Assembly: GCA_965660935.1 (NCBI GenBank)
Contig: CBFIBR010000009.1
Location: 1 to 62,165 of the forward strand
Source of the DNA: UBA1172 sp002457135
GTDB taxonomy: Bacteria > Pseudomonadota > Alphaproteobacteria > Puniceispirillales > UBA1172
DNA: 62,165 nt
Direction: 5' to 3'
Positions 34,651 through 43,233 of the stretch are shown here, piece by piece (position 1 is the stretch's first letter; the number at the start of each line of letters is the position of its first letter). The translations under genes were made by a program, and so were the position numbers. The notes beneath the pieces were generated by a model. The model did no database searches and was not told the DNA's origin. It saw only the letters and a list, made by a program, of their open reading frames with translations.

Positions 34651-35115
34651 TCAATCAGGTTTTTTGGATACGGTTTTTTCGATACGGGGGTAGAGCGCAT
34701 CGGCCCGGGTTTCAAACGCATAGACCATGCGCCGCACCGCCTCGGAAAAGAGGGTCTCGATCACGGACTGAAACAGCCGGGACTGAAATTCGAAATCAAC
34801 GTAGAAATCAATTTCACAGCCGTTTTCATGGGGCAGGAATTTCCATGAATTTTGCAGATACTTGAACGGTCCATCTGCATATTTAACTTCTATTTCAAGC
34901 GTTTCCTGGTTCATATTGACGTATGATGTGAATCGCTCCCGATAGAGCCTGAACCCGATCATCAGGTCCGCCACCATCTTTTCTTCATTTTCTTCACGGA
35001 CCCTTGCGGCCAGGCACCAGGGCAGGAATACAGGATAGGACCTGACATCGGTGACGAGGGCATAGAGGTCCTCAGGCCGATGCGGGATCACGCGCTTTTC
35101 CTTATGAACCGTCAT
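34651..35115 (-). CDS. COQ10/RatA-type START-domain protein
   Basis: This 154-residue polyketide-cyclase/START-fold protein is of the COQ10 (Pfam Polyketide_cyc) type. Typical features are KRVIPHRPEDLYALVTDVRSYPVFLPWC at the start, the MIGFRLYRERFTSYV strand, and WKFLPHENGCEIDFYVDFEF. COQ10 proteins bind ubiquinone and support respiration; RatA is a relative first described as a toxin, but adjacency to lipA and pdh in Alphaproteobacteria favours the quinone role. It overlaps lipA by four bases. Confidence 0.85.
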   Translation of the reverse strand: MTVHKEKRVIPHRPEDLYALVTDVRSYPVFLPWCLAARVREENEEKMVADLMIGFRLYRERFTSYVNMNQETLEIEVKYADGPFKYLQNSWKFLPHENGCEIDFYVDFEFQSRLFQSVIETLFSEAVRRMVYAFETRADALYPRIEKTVSKKPD

Positions 35116-36089
35116 GCGCCCTGCTCGGCCTGACGCGCAGACTTGAGGGCGGCAAAATCCTCATCAGCGTGGTACGATGACCGGGTCAACGGGGTCGATG
35201 AGATCAAAAGAAACCCCTTGGCTGTTCCCAGTTCCTGCAAGCCCCTGAATTCATCGGGGGTCCAGAACCGTTCAAGGGGATAATGTTTTGGTGTGGGCTG
35301 GAGGTATTGGCCGATAGTCATGAAATCAACACTCGCCGAGCGCATGTCATCCATGACCTGAACAACCTCTTCCCGCTCTTCACCCAGCCCGACCATGATC
35401 CCGGATTTGGTGAAAATCGTCGGGTCCATCGCCTTGGCATCCGCCAGCAGCTTGAGGGAGGCGAAATACCGCGCCCCGGGCCGGACAGAGGGATAGAGCC
35501 GGGGGATCGTTTCAAGATTATGGTTGAAAACGTCGGGCCGTGCCGCCACCACCACTTCAAGCGCACCGTCTTTCTTGAGGAAATCGGGGGTCAGCACCTC
35601 AACCGTTGTATCGGGGGAGGCAGCGCGAATGGCGTTGATCGTGCGGGCAAAATGCCCGGCCCCGCCATCAGCGAGATCATCACGGTCAACCGAGGTAATC
35701 ACAACATGGGACAGGGCCAGTTTGGCCACCGCATCAGCAACACGCTGGGGTTCATCATCATCGAGCCGGTCAGGCCTGCCGGTGGCGACATTGCAGAAAG
35801 CGCAGGCACGGGTGCAAACCGACCCGAGGATCATCATGGTGGCGTGCTTTTTCTGCCAGCATTCGCCGATATTGGGGCAGGATGCCTCCTCACAGACGGT
35901 GACCAGCCTGTTTTCACGGATGATGGCGGCGGTTTCCCTGTAGCCTTCGGAAACAGGCGCTTTTACCCTCAGCCAGTCCGGCCGGGCGGGCTGGGGCTTT
36001 GGGGTATTGCGTGCTTTTTCGGGGTGGCGGGCATCACCTTTCAGGCCTTGCCCGCGAAACACCACTGCGGTTCCGTTATCCGTTGTCAT
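35112..36089 (-). CDS. lipA: Lipoyl synthase LipA
   Basis: This radical-SAM enzyme inserts two sulfurs into protein-bound octanoyl groups, making lipoyl cofactors for pyruvate dehydrogenase. The auxiliary iron-sulfur cluster motif C-x4-C-x5-C is CEEASCPNIGEC and the radical-SAM CxxxCxxC is CTRACAFC. The end includes the serine-bearing RSSYHADE tail. The length (325 residues) is normal. ATG at 36089 is preferred over the GTG just before it; AAAGGATCAGG lies upstream. It lies 17 bases after lpd, in a run with the enzyme that uses its product. Confidence 0.97.
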   Translation of the reverse strand: MTTDNGTAVVFRGQGLKGDARHPEKARNTPKPQPARPDWLRVKAPVSEGYRETAAIIRENRLVTVCEEASCPNIGECWQKKHATMMILGSVCTRACAFCNVATGRPDRLDDDEPQRVADAVAKLALSHVVITSVDRDDLADGGAGHFARTINAIRAASPDTTVEVLTPDFLKKDGALEVVVAARPDVFNHNLETIPRLYPSVRPGARYFASLKLLADAKAMDPTIFTKSGIMVGLGEEREEVVQVMDDMRSASVDFMTIGQYLQPTPKHYPLERFWTPDEFRGLQELGTAKGFLLISSTPLTRSSYHADEDFAALKSARQAEQGA

Positions 36090-36106
36090 CACCTGATCCT
36101 TTAGGC

Positions 36107-37510
36107 CTAGAAATGAATGGCCTTGTCGAAAGCGTCAAGCACGGATTCGTGCATGGCTTCAGAAAGTGTCGGATGCGGGAACACCGTCTGCATCAATTCT
36201 TCCTCGGTGGTTTCCAGCGTGCGGGCAATTACGAAGCCCTGAATAAGCTCGGTCACCTCAGGCCCGATCATGTGCGCACCGAGCAAAGCCCCTGTTTCAG
36301 CATCGAAAATCGTCTTGATCAGCCCTTCATCATCACCCAGCGCAATCGCCTTGCCATTGGCCAGCATGGGGAACCGCCCGACCCGAACGGTATGGCCAGC
36401 CTCTTCAGCGGCTTTTTCGGTCAGCCCGACACTGGCGATCTGGGGGCGGCAATAGGTGCAGCCGGGGATCGCATCACGCTTCAGACCGTGGCCGCTTGAC
36501 TGGCCGGCAATATGCTCAGCCGCGATAATACCTTCATGACTGGCTTTATGGGCAAGCCATGGTGCGCCCGTCATATCGCCAATGGCGTAGATACCATCCT
36601 CAGCCGTGCGCATGACGCTATCGGTGACAACATGGCCTCGGTCCAGCTCAATCGCTGTTTCCTCCAGCCCCAGGCCTTCGGTGTTGGCGGTGATGCCGAC
36701 GGCGAGGATCATCCGGTCTGCCTCCAGCACGGTATCACCGATGCTGGCATGAACGCGGCCATCCCTCACCTCAACCCCGGTGAGCTGAACGCCTTTATGG
36801 ATGGTGATGCCGCGGCGGCTGAAAATGGTTTCTGCCATGGCCGAGATCTCTTCATCCTCGGCAGGCAGGATACGATCCACCGCCTCCAGCACCGTGACCT
36901 CAACCCCCATATCCCGGTAGAATGAGGCAAACTCGATCCCGATGGCACCGGAGCCGACCACAATCAGGCTTTGCGGCATGGTTTCAGGCATCATCGCCTC
37001 ACGATAGGTGACGATATGCTGGCCATCGGGTTCAATCCCCGGCAGGGACCGCGCCCTCGCGCCCGTGGCGAGAATAATCGAACGCCCGGTGATGGCCTCA
37101 CCATTATCGAGCGTGATGGTGCGGGCATTGTCACCGCCCGGATTCTCAACAACAGGGCCAAGGCTGGCGGTTGCGCTGATGACGGTGATGCCGTTCTTTT
37201 TCATGAGATGGGAAACACCGGCCGACAGCCGGGAGGCAACCGAGCGTGACCGCTCAACCACCTTTTTGATATCAAAGGTGATGCCGCTGATCTCCAACCC
37301 GAAATCGGCCGCGTTTTCAGCCAGATGCTTGACCTCGGCCGAGCGCAGCAGGGCCTTGGTCGGGATACAGCCCCAGTTCAGGCAGATACCGCCCATGTTT
37401 TCGCGTTCAATGACAGCGGCCTTCAGCCCGAGCTGGCTGGCCCTGATCGCGGCAACGTATCCGCCGGGACCACCACCAATGACGACAAGATCGAAAATTG
37501 TTTCAGCCAT
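36107..37510 (-). CDS. lpd: Dihydrolipoyl dehydrogenase (E3)
   Basis: This 467-residue flavoprotein disulfide reductase reoxidises dihydrolipoyl groups of the E2 core with NAD. The FAD loop is IGGGPGGYVAAIRA; the redox pair is C43/C48 in GGICLNWGCIPTKALL; the NAD loop is VVGSGAIGIEFASFY; the C-terminal catalytic histidine lies in FPHPTLSEAMHE. It is nine bases downstream of pdhC in the pdhABC-lpd-lipA operon. Confidence 0.97.
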   Translation of the reverse strand: MAETIFDLVVIGGGPGGYVAAIRASQLGLKAAVIERENMGGICLNWGCIPTKALLRSAEVKHLAENAADFGLEISGITFDIKKVVERSRSVASRLSAGVSHLMKKNGITVISATASLGPVVENPGGDNARTITLDNGEAITGRSIILATGARARSLPGIEPDGQHIVTYREAMMPETMPQSLIVVGSGAIGIEFASFYRDMGVEVTVLEAVDRILPAEDEEISAMAETIFSRRGITIHKGVQLTGVEVRDGRVHASIGDTVLEADRMILAVGITANTEGLGLEETAIELDRGHVVTDSVMRTAEDGIYAIGDMTGAPWLAHKASHEGIIAAEHIAGQSSGHGLKRDAIPGCTYCRPQIASVGLTEKAAEEAGHTVRVGRFPMLANGKAIALGDDEGLIKTIFDAETGALLGAHMIGPEVTELIQGFVIARTLETTEEELMQTVFPHPTLSEAMHESVLDAFDKAIHF

Positions 37511-37519
37511 TGATGCCCC

Positions 37520-38881
37520 CTAGCCCAGCGCAAGCACAGGGTTTTCGATGAAACGCCGGAATGAGGCGAGCCATTCCGCGCCCTCCGCCCCGTTGATGAC
37601 CCGATGATCACAGGCCAGGGTGGCCGACATCATGGTGGCGATGGTGATTTCACCGTCACGCACCACCGGTTTTTCCACCCCTGCCCCGATGGCAAGGATC
37701 GCGCTATGCGGCGGGTTGATAATCGCGGTGAATGATGACACCCCAAACATCCCCAGGTTGGAGATGGTGAAACTGCCGCCACTGTATTCATGGGGGCTGA
37801 GCCCGCCCTTGCGGCCACGGGTTGCCAGCTCCCCTACCTCGGATGAAATGGCGTAAACGCCCTTGGCTTCGGCGTCACGGATGATCGGTGTGATCAGCCC
37901 TTCTTCCATCGCAACGGCAACGGCGATATCGGCGTGATGGTGCTGGCGGGTATGCTCACCTTCCCAGCTGGCATTGATGCGCGGATGCTTCATCAGCGTC
38001 AGGGCAGCGGCCTTGATGATCATGTCATTGACCGAAACCTTGACCCCATCGGGGGCCGCCTCATTGAGGGATTTACGGGCCGACAGCAATGGATCAAGGC
38101 AGATTTCCATATCAAGGAAGAAATGCGGGGCCTGCTGCCAGGATTGTTGTAGGCGTTCAGCGATCACCATCCGCATGGATGAATTGGCGTTTAGGCTGGA
38201 CCGTTCGCCTGTATCCGGTGCCATATTCCCGGCCGGTTGCCGTTGAGGGGCAGAGGCGGCCATGATGCTGGCGGCAGAGGTTGCGGCATCAACATCAGCA
38301 CGGATGATCCTGCCCTTTGGCCCGGTTCCCTTGATTAGGCTGAGGTCTACGCCTTTCTGCGATGCAATCCGGCGGGCCAGCGGGCTGGCAAAAATACGCT
38401 CACCGCCATGCGCTTTATGGGCAGTCGGGGCCGATACAGCAGGAACAACAGGGGCCGGAACAACAGGGGCCGGTGTTGGCGTGGCTACCGGGGCTGGAGA
38501 AGCTACTGGTGTTGGAGTTGGAGAAGCTGTTGGGGCTGGGGTTGGGGTTGATGTTGGGGCCGGGGTTGGGGTTGGGGTTGGGGCTGATGTCGGGGCTGGA
38601 ACAGCGGCCGGGGCTGGTGCCTGGCCGATGGTGCTATCCTCACCGTCAGCAAGAATTTCAGCAATAGCGGTGCCGACCTGCACGCCCTCGGTGCCTTCAG
38701 CGACAGCGATGGTGGTGACCTTGCCATCATCGAGCGCCTCAACCTCCATCACGGCCTTGTCGGTTTCGATTTCAGCGATCACATCACCGGAACGGACTTC
38801 ATCGCCTTCCTTGACGATCCAGCGGGAAAGTTTGCCCTCGGTCATGGTGGGCGACAATGCGGGCATGGTTACGATAGCCAT
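37520..38881 (-). CDS. pdhC: Pyruvate dehydrogenase E2, dihydrolipoyl acetyltransferase
   Basis: The 453-residue E2 has one lipoyl domain (1-78, lipoyl lysine K42 in ETDKAVMEVEAL), a very regular proline/threonine/alanine linker (about 88-150), a peripheral E1/E3-binding domain (ASPLARRIASQKGVDL near 165) and the acyltransferase domain with the catalytic histidine in ACDHRVINGAEGAEW near the C-terminus. The linker DNA gives a dense G-tract on the plus strand. It starts two bases after pdhB. Confidence 0.97.
   Translation of the reverse strand: MAIVTMPALSPTMTEGKLSRWIVKEGDEVRSGDVIAEIETDKAVMEVEALDDGKVTTIAVAEGTEGVQVGTAIAEILADGEDSTIGQAPAPAAVPAPTSAPTPTPTPAPTSTPTPAPTASPTPTPVASPAPVATPTPAPVVPAPVVPAVSAPTAHKAHGGERIFASPLARRIASQKGVDLSLIKGTGPKGRIIRADVDAATSAASIMAASAPQRQPAGNMAPDTGERSSLNANSSMRMVIAERLQQSWQQAPHFFLDMEICLDPLLSARKSLNEAAPDGVKVSVNDMIIKAAALTLMKHPRINASWEGEHTRQHHHADIAVAVAMEEGLITPIIRDAEAKGVYAISSEVGELATRGRKGGLSPHEYSGGSFTISNLGMFGVSSFTAIINPPHSAILAIGAGVEKPVVRDGEITIATMMSATLACDHRVINGAEGAEWLASFRRFIENPVLALG
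38532..38595 (+). repeat. G-tract with TTGGGG repeats inside pdhC
   Basis: The plus strand carries about ten runs of three or four G separated by one to four bases, mostly TTGGGG, across the proline-rich linker of pdhC. This meets the usual pattern for a G-quadruplex. The G-rich strand is the template strand, so the pdhC message is C-rich here. Confidence 0.85.
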
Positions 38882-38883
38882 GA

Positions 38884-40269
38884 TCAGCTCCCCTCACGCC
38901 AGGTGGTCGCCTTTACTGCCGCGACGATATCGGCGGCTTGCGGCAGGGCCAGTTCTTCCAGATTGGCGGCATAGGGCATCGGCACATCCTTGCCCGTCAC
39001 CCGTGCCACCGGCGCATCGAGGTAATCAAAGGCCTGCTCATTGATCAGCGCGATCAGCTCAGCCCCGATCCCGGCAAAGGGGAAACCCTCTTCACAGGAA
39101 ACCATGCGGCTGGTTTTCCTGACCGAGGCAATGATGGTTTCGGTATCAAGCGGGCGCAGGGTCCGCAGGTCGATGACCTCAGCGTCAATCCCGGCGGCGG
39201 CCAGTTCCTCCGCAGCCTCAAGTGCCTTGCCGACCATGATCGAAAAGGCGGTGATGGTCACATCCTTGCCCGGACGCACGATATTGGCCTTGCCGATGGG
39301 GACAGTGTGATCGTCATCATCAGGCAGATCAAAGCTCTGGCCATAGAGGATTTCATTTTCAAGGAAGATCACCGGATTCGGGTCCCTGATCGCGGATTTA
39401 AGGAGTCCCTTGGCATCAGCGGCGGACCAGGGGGAGACGACCTTAAGCCCCGGGCAATGCGCAAACCAGCTGGCGAGGCACTGGGAATGCTGGGCAGCAA
39501 CCCGGGCGGCGGCCCCGTTCGGGCCCCTGAACACGATGGGGCATCCCATCTGGCCACCCGACATATAGAGCGTCTTGGCGGCCGAATTGATGATCTGGTC
39601 AATCGCCTGCATGGCAAAGTTGAAGGTCATGAACTCGACAACCGGCCGCAGATCGGCAAAGGCGGCACCGACACCAAGCCCGGCAAAACCCATTTCCGTG
39701 ATCGGGGTATCAATGACGCGGCGGTGGCCGAACTCATCCAGCAGGCCTTGCGTAACCTTATACGCGCCCTGGTATTCCGCGACCTCTTCACCCATCACGA
39801 AAACACGGTCATCACGCCGCATTTCCTCGGCCATGGCATCGCGCAACGCCTCACGCACAGTCAGGTTGATAACGCCCGCTGCGGGAACGGATGCCTTAGC
39901 CTGAACAACAGGGGCCGGAGGTGCTACTGGTTGGGGGGCCGGAGGTGCTACTGGTTGCGGGGCTGGAGTTGGGGTTGGTGCCGGAGCTGATGCTGGCGCG
40001 ACTGGCGCGGGGGTTGAGGCATCACTGTCCCCGTTACTGATTTCAGCAATGGTGGTGCCGACCTTGACCCCTTCGGTGCCTTCGGCAACATGGATGGCTG
40101 ACATGGAGCCGTCTTCGAGCGCCTCAACCTCCATCACCGCCTTGTCGGTTTCGATTTCAGCGATCACATCACCGGAGCGGACTTCATCGCCTTGCTTCAC
40201 GAGCCAGCGGGAAAGTTTGCCCTCGGTCATGGTGGGCGACAGCGCGGGCATGGTTACAGCATGGGTCAT
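38884..40269 (-). CDS. pdhB: Pyruvate dehydrogenase E1 beta subunit with N-terminal lipoyl domain
   Basis: This 461-residue protein starts with a full lipoyl domain (K43 in ETDKAVMEVEAL), nearly identical to that of the neighbouring E2, then a proline/alanine linker (PQPVAPPAPQPVAPPAP) and the E1-beta transketolase-like part from about 135 (LTVREALRDAMAEEM, FVMGEEVAEYQGAYKVTQGL, GVVSP-type active-site segment). Lipoylated PdhB is a known alphaproteobacterial trait. The stop/start overlap with pdhA is TGATG. Confidence 0.96.
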   Translation of the reverse strand: MTHAVTMPALSPTMTEGKLSRWLVKQGDEVRSGDVIAEIETDKAVMEVEALEDGSMSAIHVAEGTEGVKVGTTIAEISNGDSDASTPAPVAPASAPAPTPTPAPQPVAPPAPQPVAPPAPVVQAKASVPAAGVINLTVREALRDAMAEEMRRDDRVFVMGEEVAEYQGAYKVTQGLLDEFGHRRVIDTPITEMGFAGLGVGAAFADLRPVVEFMTFNFAMQAIDQIINSAAKTLYMSGGQMGCPIVFRGPNGAAARVAAQHSQCLASWFAHCPGLKVVSPWSAADAKGLLKSAIRDPNPVIFLENEILYGQSFDLPDDDDHTVPIGKANIVRPGKDVTITAFSIMVGKALEAAEELAAAGIDAEVIDLRTLRPLDTETIIASVRKTSRMVSCEEGFPFAGIGAELIALINEQAFDYLDAPVARVTGKDVPMPYAANLEELALPQAADIVAAVKATTWREGS

Positions 40270-41363
40270 CAGGCGGCCCCCTTCTCGGTTGGGGTATGGG
40301 ATGAATTTTCAATGATGATATCGGTCCAGAGTTCGGAAGGATCAGGTTCAGGGCTGCTGAGGGCGAAATCAGCGGCATCACTGACCACAGCCTTGACCTT
40401 GGAATCGATTTCCCTGAACGCCTCATCGCTGACACCCTGATCAACCATGATTTCCTTCAGCTGGTCGAGGGGGTCATGCTGTTTGCGCATGGTATCAACC
40501 TCTTCCCTGGTGCGGTATTTCGCCGGGTCTGACATTGAATGGCCACGGTAACGATAGGTCTGCATCTCAAGGATATAGGGGCCTTTGCCAGCGCGGCAGT
40601 GGGCAATCGCCTCAGCCGCCGCCGCACGAACCGCCAGCACATCCATGCCATCAACCTGCATGCCGGGGATACCATACGCCTTGCCACGATCAGCCAGTGC
40701 GCGGCCAGCGGCGGCACGGTTAACCGAGGTTCCCATCCCGTACTGATTGTTTTCAATGACAAAAATCACCGGCAGCTGCCAGAGCGCCGCCATATTGAAG
40801 CTCTCATAAACCTGACCCTGGTTGATGGCGCCATCACCGAAATACGTCATCGACACAGCATCAGACCCGCGATACCGGTGGGCGAAACCGAGACCAAGAC
40901 CGATCGGCACCTGCGCGCCGACAATGCCATGCCCGCCAAAGAAATTCTTCTCCCGGCTGAACATGTGCATGGAACCGCCCTTGCCTTTGGAATAGCCGCC
41001 TTCACGCCCGGTCAGCTCCGCCATGACACCGCGGGCTTCCATCCCGCAGGCCAGCATGTGGCCGTGATCACGATAAGACGTCACCACCGTGTCATCAGGC
41101 CGAGCCATTGACTGCATGCCGACCACCACGGCCTCCTGCCCGATATAAAGATGGCAGAACCCGCCGATCTGACCCATGCCATAGAGCTGGCCTGCCTTTT
41201 CTTCGAAACGCCGGATCAGCAGCATCTGCTCATAAAGGCGATGCAACTCATCCTGATCGGGAACATCAGGGACAGCGTTCTTGGCCGGACGACCGGGGCT
41301 GCGCTTTATGGGTTTCGGGGCGTTCGCACTCTTGGCAGAGGCCTTGCGGGGACTTCGAGCCAT
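40269..41363 (-). CDS. pdhA: Pyruvate dehydrogenase E1 alpha subunit
   Basis: This 364-residue thiamine-diphosphate enzyme subunit has the TPP/magnesium motif GDGAINQGQVYESFNMA, the NNQYGMGT strand and the phosphorylation-loop-like YRYRGHSMSDPAKYRTREE. The first 40 residues are basic and low in complexity (KASAKSANAPKPIKRSPGRPAK), not part of the catalytic fold. ATG at 41363 follows GGAGGAG; the longer open frame lacks such a site. It is the first gene of pdhABC-lpd-lipA-coq10, with an AT-rich leader. Confidence 0.96.
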   Translation of the reverse strand: MARSPRKASAKSANAPKPIKRSPGRPAKNAVPDVPDQDELHRLYEQMLLIRRFEEKAGQLYGMGQIGGFCHLYIGQEAVVVGMQSMARPDDTVVTSYRDHGHMLACGMEARGVMAELTGREGGYSKGKGGSMHMFSREKNFFGGHGIVGAQVPIGLGLGFAHRYRGSDAVSMTYFGDGAINQGQVYESFNMAALWQLPVIFVIENNQYGMGTSVNRAAAGRALADRGKAYGIPGMQVDGMDVLAVRAAAAEAIAHCRAGKGPYILEMQTYRYRGHSMSDPAKYRTREEVDTMRKQHDPLDQLKEIMVDQGVSDEAFREIDSKVKAVVSDAADFALSSPEPDPSELWTDIIIENSSHTPTEKGAA

Positions 41364-41471
41364 TACGGTCTCCTCCAGGAATAATCCATTCCCAAGAATT
41401 GACCATTTTAAAAAAATATACAATTTATTTTATTTGTATTAAATCAGTAACTTAATTAATATTAACAAGAA
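41364..41471 (-). promoter_or_regulatory. AT-rich leader upstream of pdhA
   Basis: This 108-base gap between ftsB and pdhA is strikingly AT-rich, with long A and T runs. It probably holds the pdh promoter; no single -35/-10 pair is convincing (TATATT is a candidate -10, but its -35 is poor). GGAGGAG near 41370 is the pdhA ribosome-binding site. Confidence 0.45.
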
Positions 41472-41783
41472 TCAGTTAATATTGATAATAATTTCATCGG
41501 CAGCATAAAGGCCTCCGTTGTTGCGGGCCAGCTCACCCAGCAGGTCAGCATCCACCCTGTCTTCGGAAACAAGGTTGACGCGGTGGTTGAGCCAGTCACG
41601 ATATTCGGTCAGTTCAGCCAGCTGTTCTTCAGCCTGGGCAATCTCGCCATCAATCTGCTCAAGGCTGAAATACCCATGCTCACCGCCAAGCCCGAGGGCA
41701 TGGAGGACAAAGTATCCGGATAGGAAGAAGGTGAAGCTCCACATCAGCACTGTGCCAATGATCGAATTGGTTTTACGCCCCAT
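41472..41783 (-). CDS. ftsB: FtsB/DivIC-type septum formation protein
   Basis: This is a 103-residue bitopic membrane protein: a short basic cytoplasmic start (MGRKTNS), one membrane helix (IIGTVLMWSFTFFLSGYFVL) and a coiled coil (EQIDGEIAQAEEQLAELTEYRDWLNHRV), ending in ADLLGELARN, a form close to the FtsB terminus. FtsB links FtsQ and FtsL in the division complex. ATG at 41783 has AGGAGG upstream; the longer frame is rejected. Its place between eno and pdhA is the usual alphaproteobacterial one. Confidence 0.85.
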   Translation of the reverse strand: MGRKTNSIIGTVLMWSFTFFLSGYFVLHALGLGGEHGYFSLEQIDGEIAQAEEQLAELTEYRDWLNHRVNLVSEDRVDADLLGELARNNGGLYAADEIIININ

Positions 41784-41827
41784 GGCAGCCTCCTGCCAGG
41801 TGACCCCGGCATCAGAATTTGATATTG

Positions 41828-41852
41828 CGAATCGCCTGAAAACAACGATTCG
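41828..41852 (-). promoter_or_regulatory. Inverted repeat between eno and ftsB
   Basis: CGAATCG (41828-41834) and CGATTCG (41846-41852) are perfect inverted repeats around an 11-base loop. There is no T-run, so it is not a standard terminator. It may be an operator or message hairpin. The same element also contains two GANTC sites (GAATC and GATTC). Confidence 0.4.
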
Positions 41853-41936
41853 TAAATCGTGGCCCATTGAATCAAATTGTGATTCCCGGGTCAAGCCCAA
41901 AGGCAAACTAAAAAAGTCAGAAGGCGGAATGCCGTA

Positions 41937-43205
41937 TCAGCCCCGGAACGGACCCTGATAAAGCGCGTTATCGCCAAGTTCCTGCTCAATCCTGAGCAAC
42001 TGGTTGTATTTCGCCAGGCGGTCCGAACGGCACAGCGAGCCTGTCTTGATCTGGCCTGCATTGGTGGCAACCGCCAGATCAGCGATGAAATTATCCTCGG
42101 TCTCCCCCGAACGGTGAGAGATGACAACACCGAACCCGGCCTGCTTGGCCATGGATATAGCATCCAGCGTTTCGGTCAGGGTACCGATCTGGTTGACCTT
42201 GATCAGGATGGCGTTACCCGCCCGTTCGTCAATTCCGCGCTTGAGCCGGGCCGGATTGGTGACGAAGAGGTCATCACCCACCAGCTGCACGTCCTGCCCC
42301 ATGGCCTCGGTCAGGCTGGCAAACCCGGCAAAGCTGTCTTCATCCAGCGGGTCTTCGATCGACACAATCGGGTAACGCCCGACCATATCCTGCCAGAAGG
42401 CGATCATCTCATCCTCGGACAGTGTCCTGCCCTCACCCGCCAGACTGTAATTGCCCTTGTCATGGAATTCACTGGCCGCTGCATCCAGGGCGAGCACAAC
42501 ATCATCACCCGGCGTGCGGCCCGTCTGTTCGATTGCCTTGAGGATGAAATCCATGGCCTCGGTGGTGGAACCGATGGCCGGGGCAAACCCGCCCTCATCA
42601 CCAACCGAGGTGGAAAGGCCCGCATCATTGAGCAACCCCTTTAGGGCGTGGAAAATCTCAACCCCGGCGCGCATCGCCTCCGTGAAACTGTCTGCGCCGA
42701 CGGGCATCACCATGACTTCCTGAATATCGAGGGCGTTATCAGCATGGGCGCCGCCGTTGAGGATGTTCATCATCGGGGTCGGCAGCACATGGGCATGAAC
42801 ACCACCCATGTATCGCCAGAGCGGCTGGCCCGTCGCCTCAGCCGCAGCACGGGCCACAGCCAGGCTGACACCGAGGATGGCATTGGCGCCCAGGCGCGAT
42901 TTGTTGTCGGTCCCGTCCAGGCTGATCAGGTCACGGTCAATGCCTTTCTGGTCGAGGGCATCACGCCCGGAAAGAATGGCAAAAATCTCGGTATTGACGC
43001 TCTCAATCGCGGCGCTGACACCCTTGCCGTTCCAGCCTGTCCCGCCATCACGGCGTTCCACCGCCTCATAAGCCCCTGTTGACGCGCCCGAAGGAACAGC
43101 GGCACGGCCAAACGATCCGTCTTCCAGCATCACATCCACCTCAACCGTGGGGTTACCCCGGGAATCAAGGATCTGCCGTCCGATTACGTCAACGATTTCA
43201 GCCAT
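41937..43205 (-). CDS. eno: Enolase
   Basis: The 422-residue glycolytic enzyme interconverts 2-phosphoglycerate and phosphoenolpyruvate. It has RQILDSRGNPTVEVDV at the start, PSGASTGAYEAVERRD, the magnesium ligand region SIEDPLDEDSF, LVGDDLFVTN and the signature ILIKVNQIGTLTETL with SHRSGETED. A TTG two codons upstream is ignored in favour of ATG at 43205, with AAAGG upstream. It lies 28 bases downstream of kdsA. Confidence 0.97.
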   Translation of the reverse strand: MAEIVDVIGRQILDSRGNPTVEVDVMLEDGSFGRAAVPSGASTGAYEAVERRDGGTGWNGKGVSAAIESVNTEIFAILSGRDALDQKGIDRDLISLDGTDNKSRLGANAILGVSLAVARAAAEATGQPLWRYMGGVHAHVLPTPMMNILNGGAHADNALDIQEVMVMPVGADSFTEAMRAGVEIFHALKGLLNDAGLSTSVGDEGGFAPAIGSTTEAMDFILKAIEQTGRTPGDDVVLALDAAASEFHDKGNYSLAGEGRTLSEDEMIAFWQDMVGRYPIVSIEDPLDEDSFAGFASLTEAMGQDVQLVGDDLFVTNPARLKRGIDERAGNAILIKVNQIGTLTETLDAISMAKQAGFGVVISHRSGETEDNFIADLAVATNAGQIKTGSLCRSDRLAKYNQLLRIEQELGDNALYQGPFRG

Positions 43206-43233
43206 ATTCAAACCTTTCCGTGATGGTGCCTAT

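Noticed and set aside
38262..39044. A glycine/valine/alanine repeat protein opposite pdhC
   Set aside because: It is the antisense reading of the proline/threonine linker of pdhC; the repeat is explained by that linker.
41364..41423. Longer PdhA starting 20 codons upstream
   Set aside because: The extension reads MYIFLKWSILGNG from the AT-rich leader and has no ribosome-binding site; ATG at 41363 has GGAGGAG.
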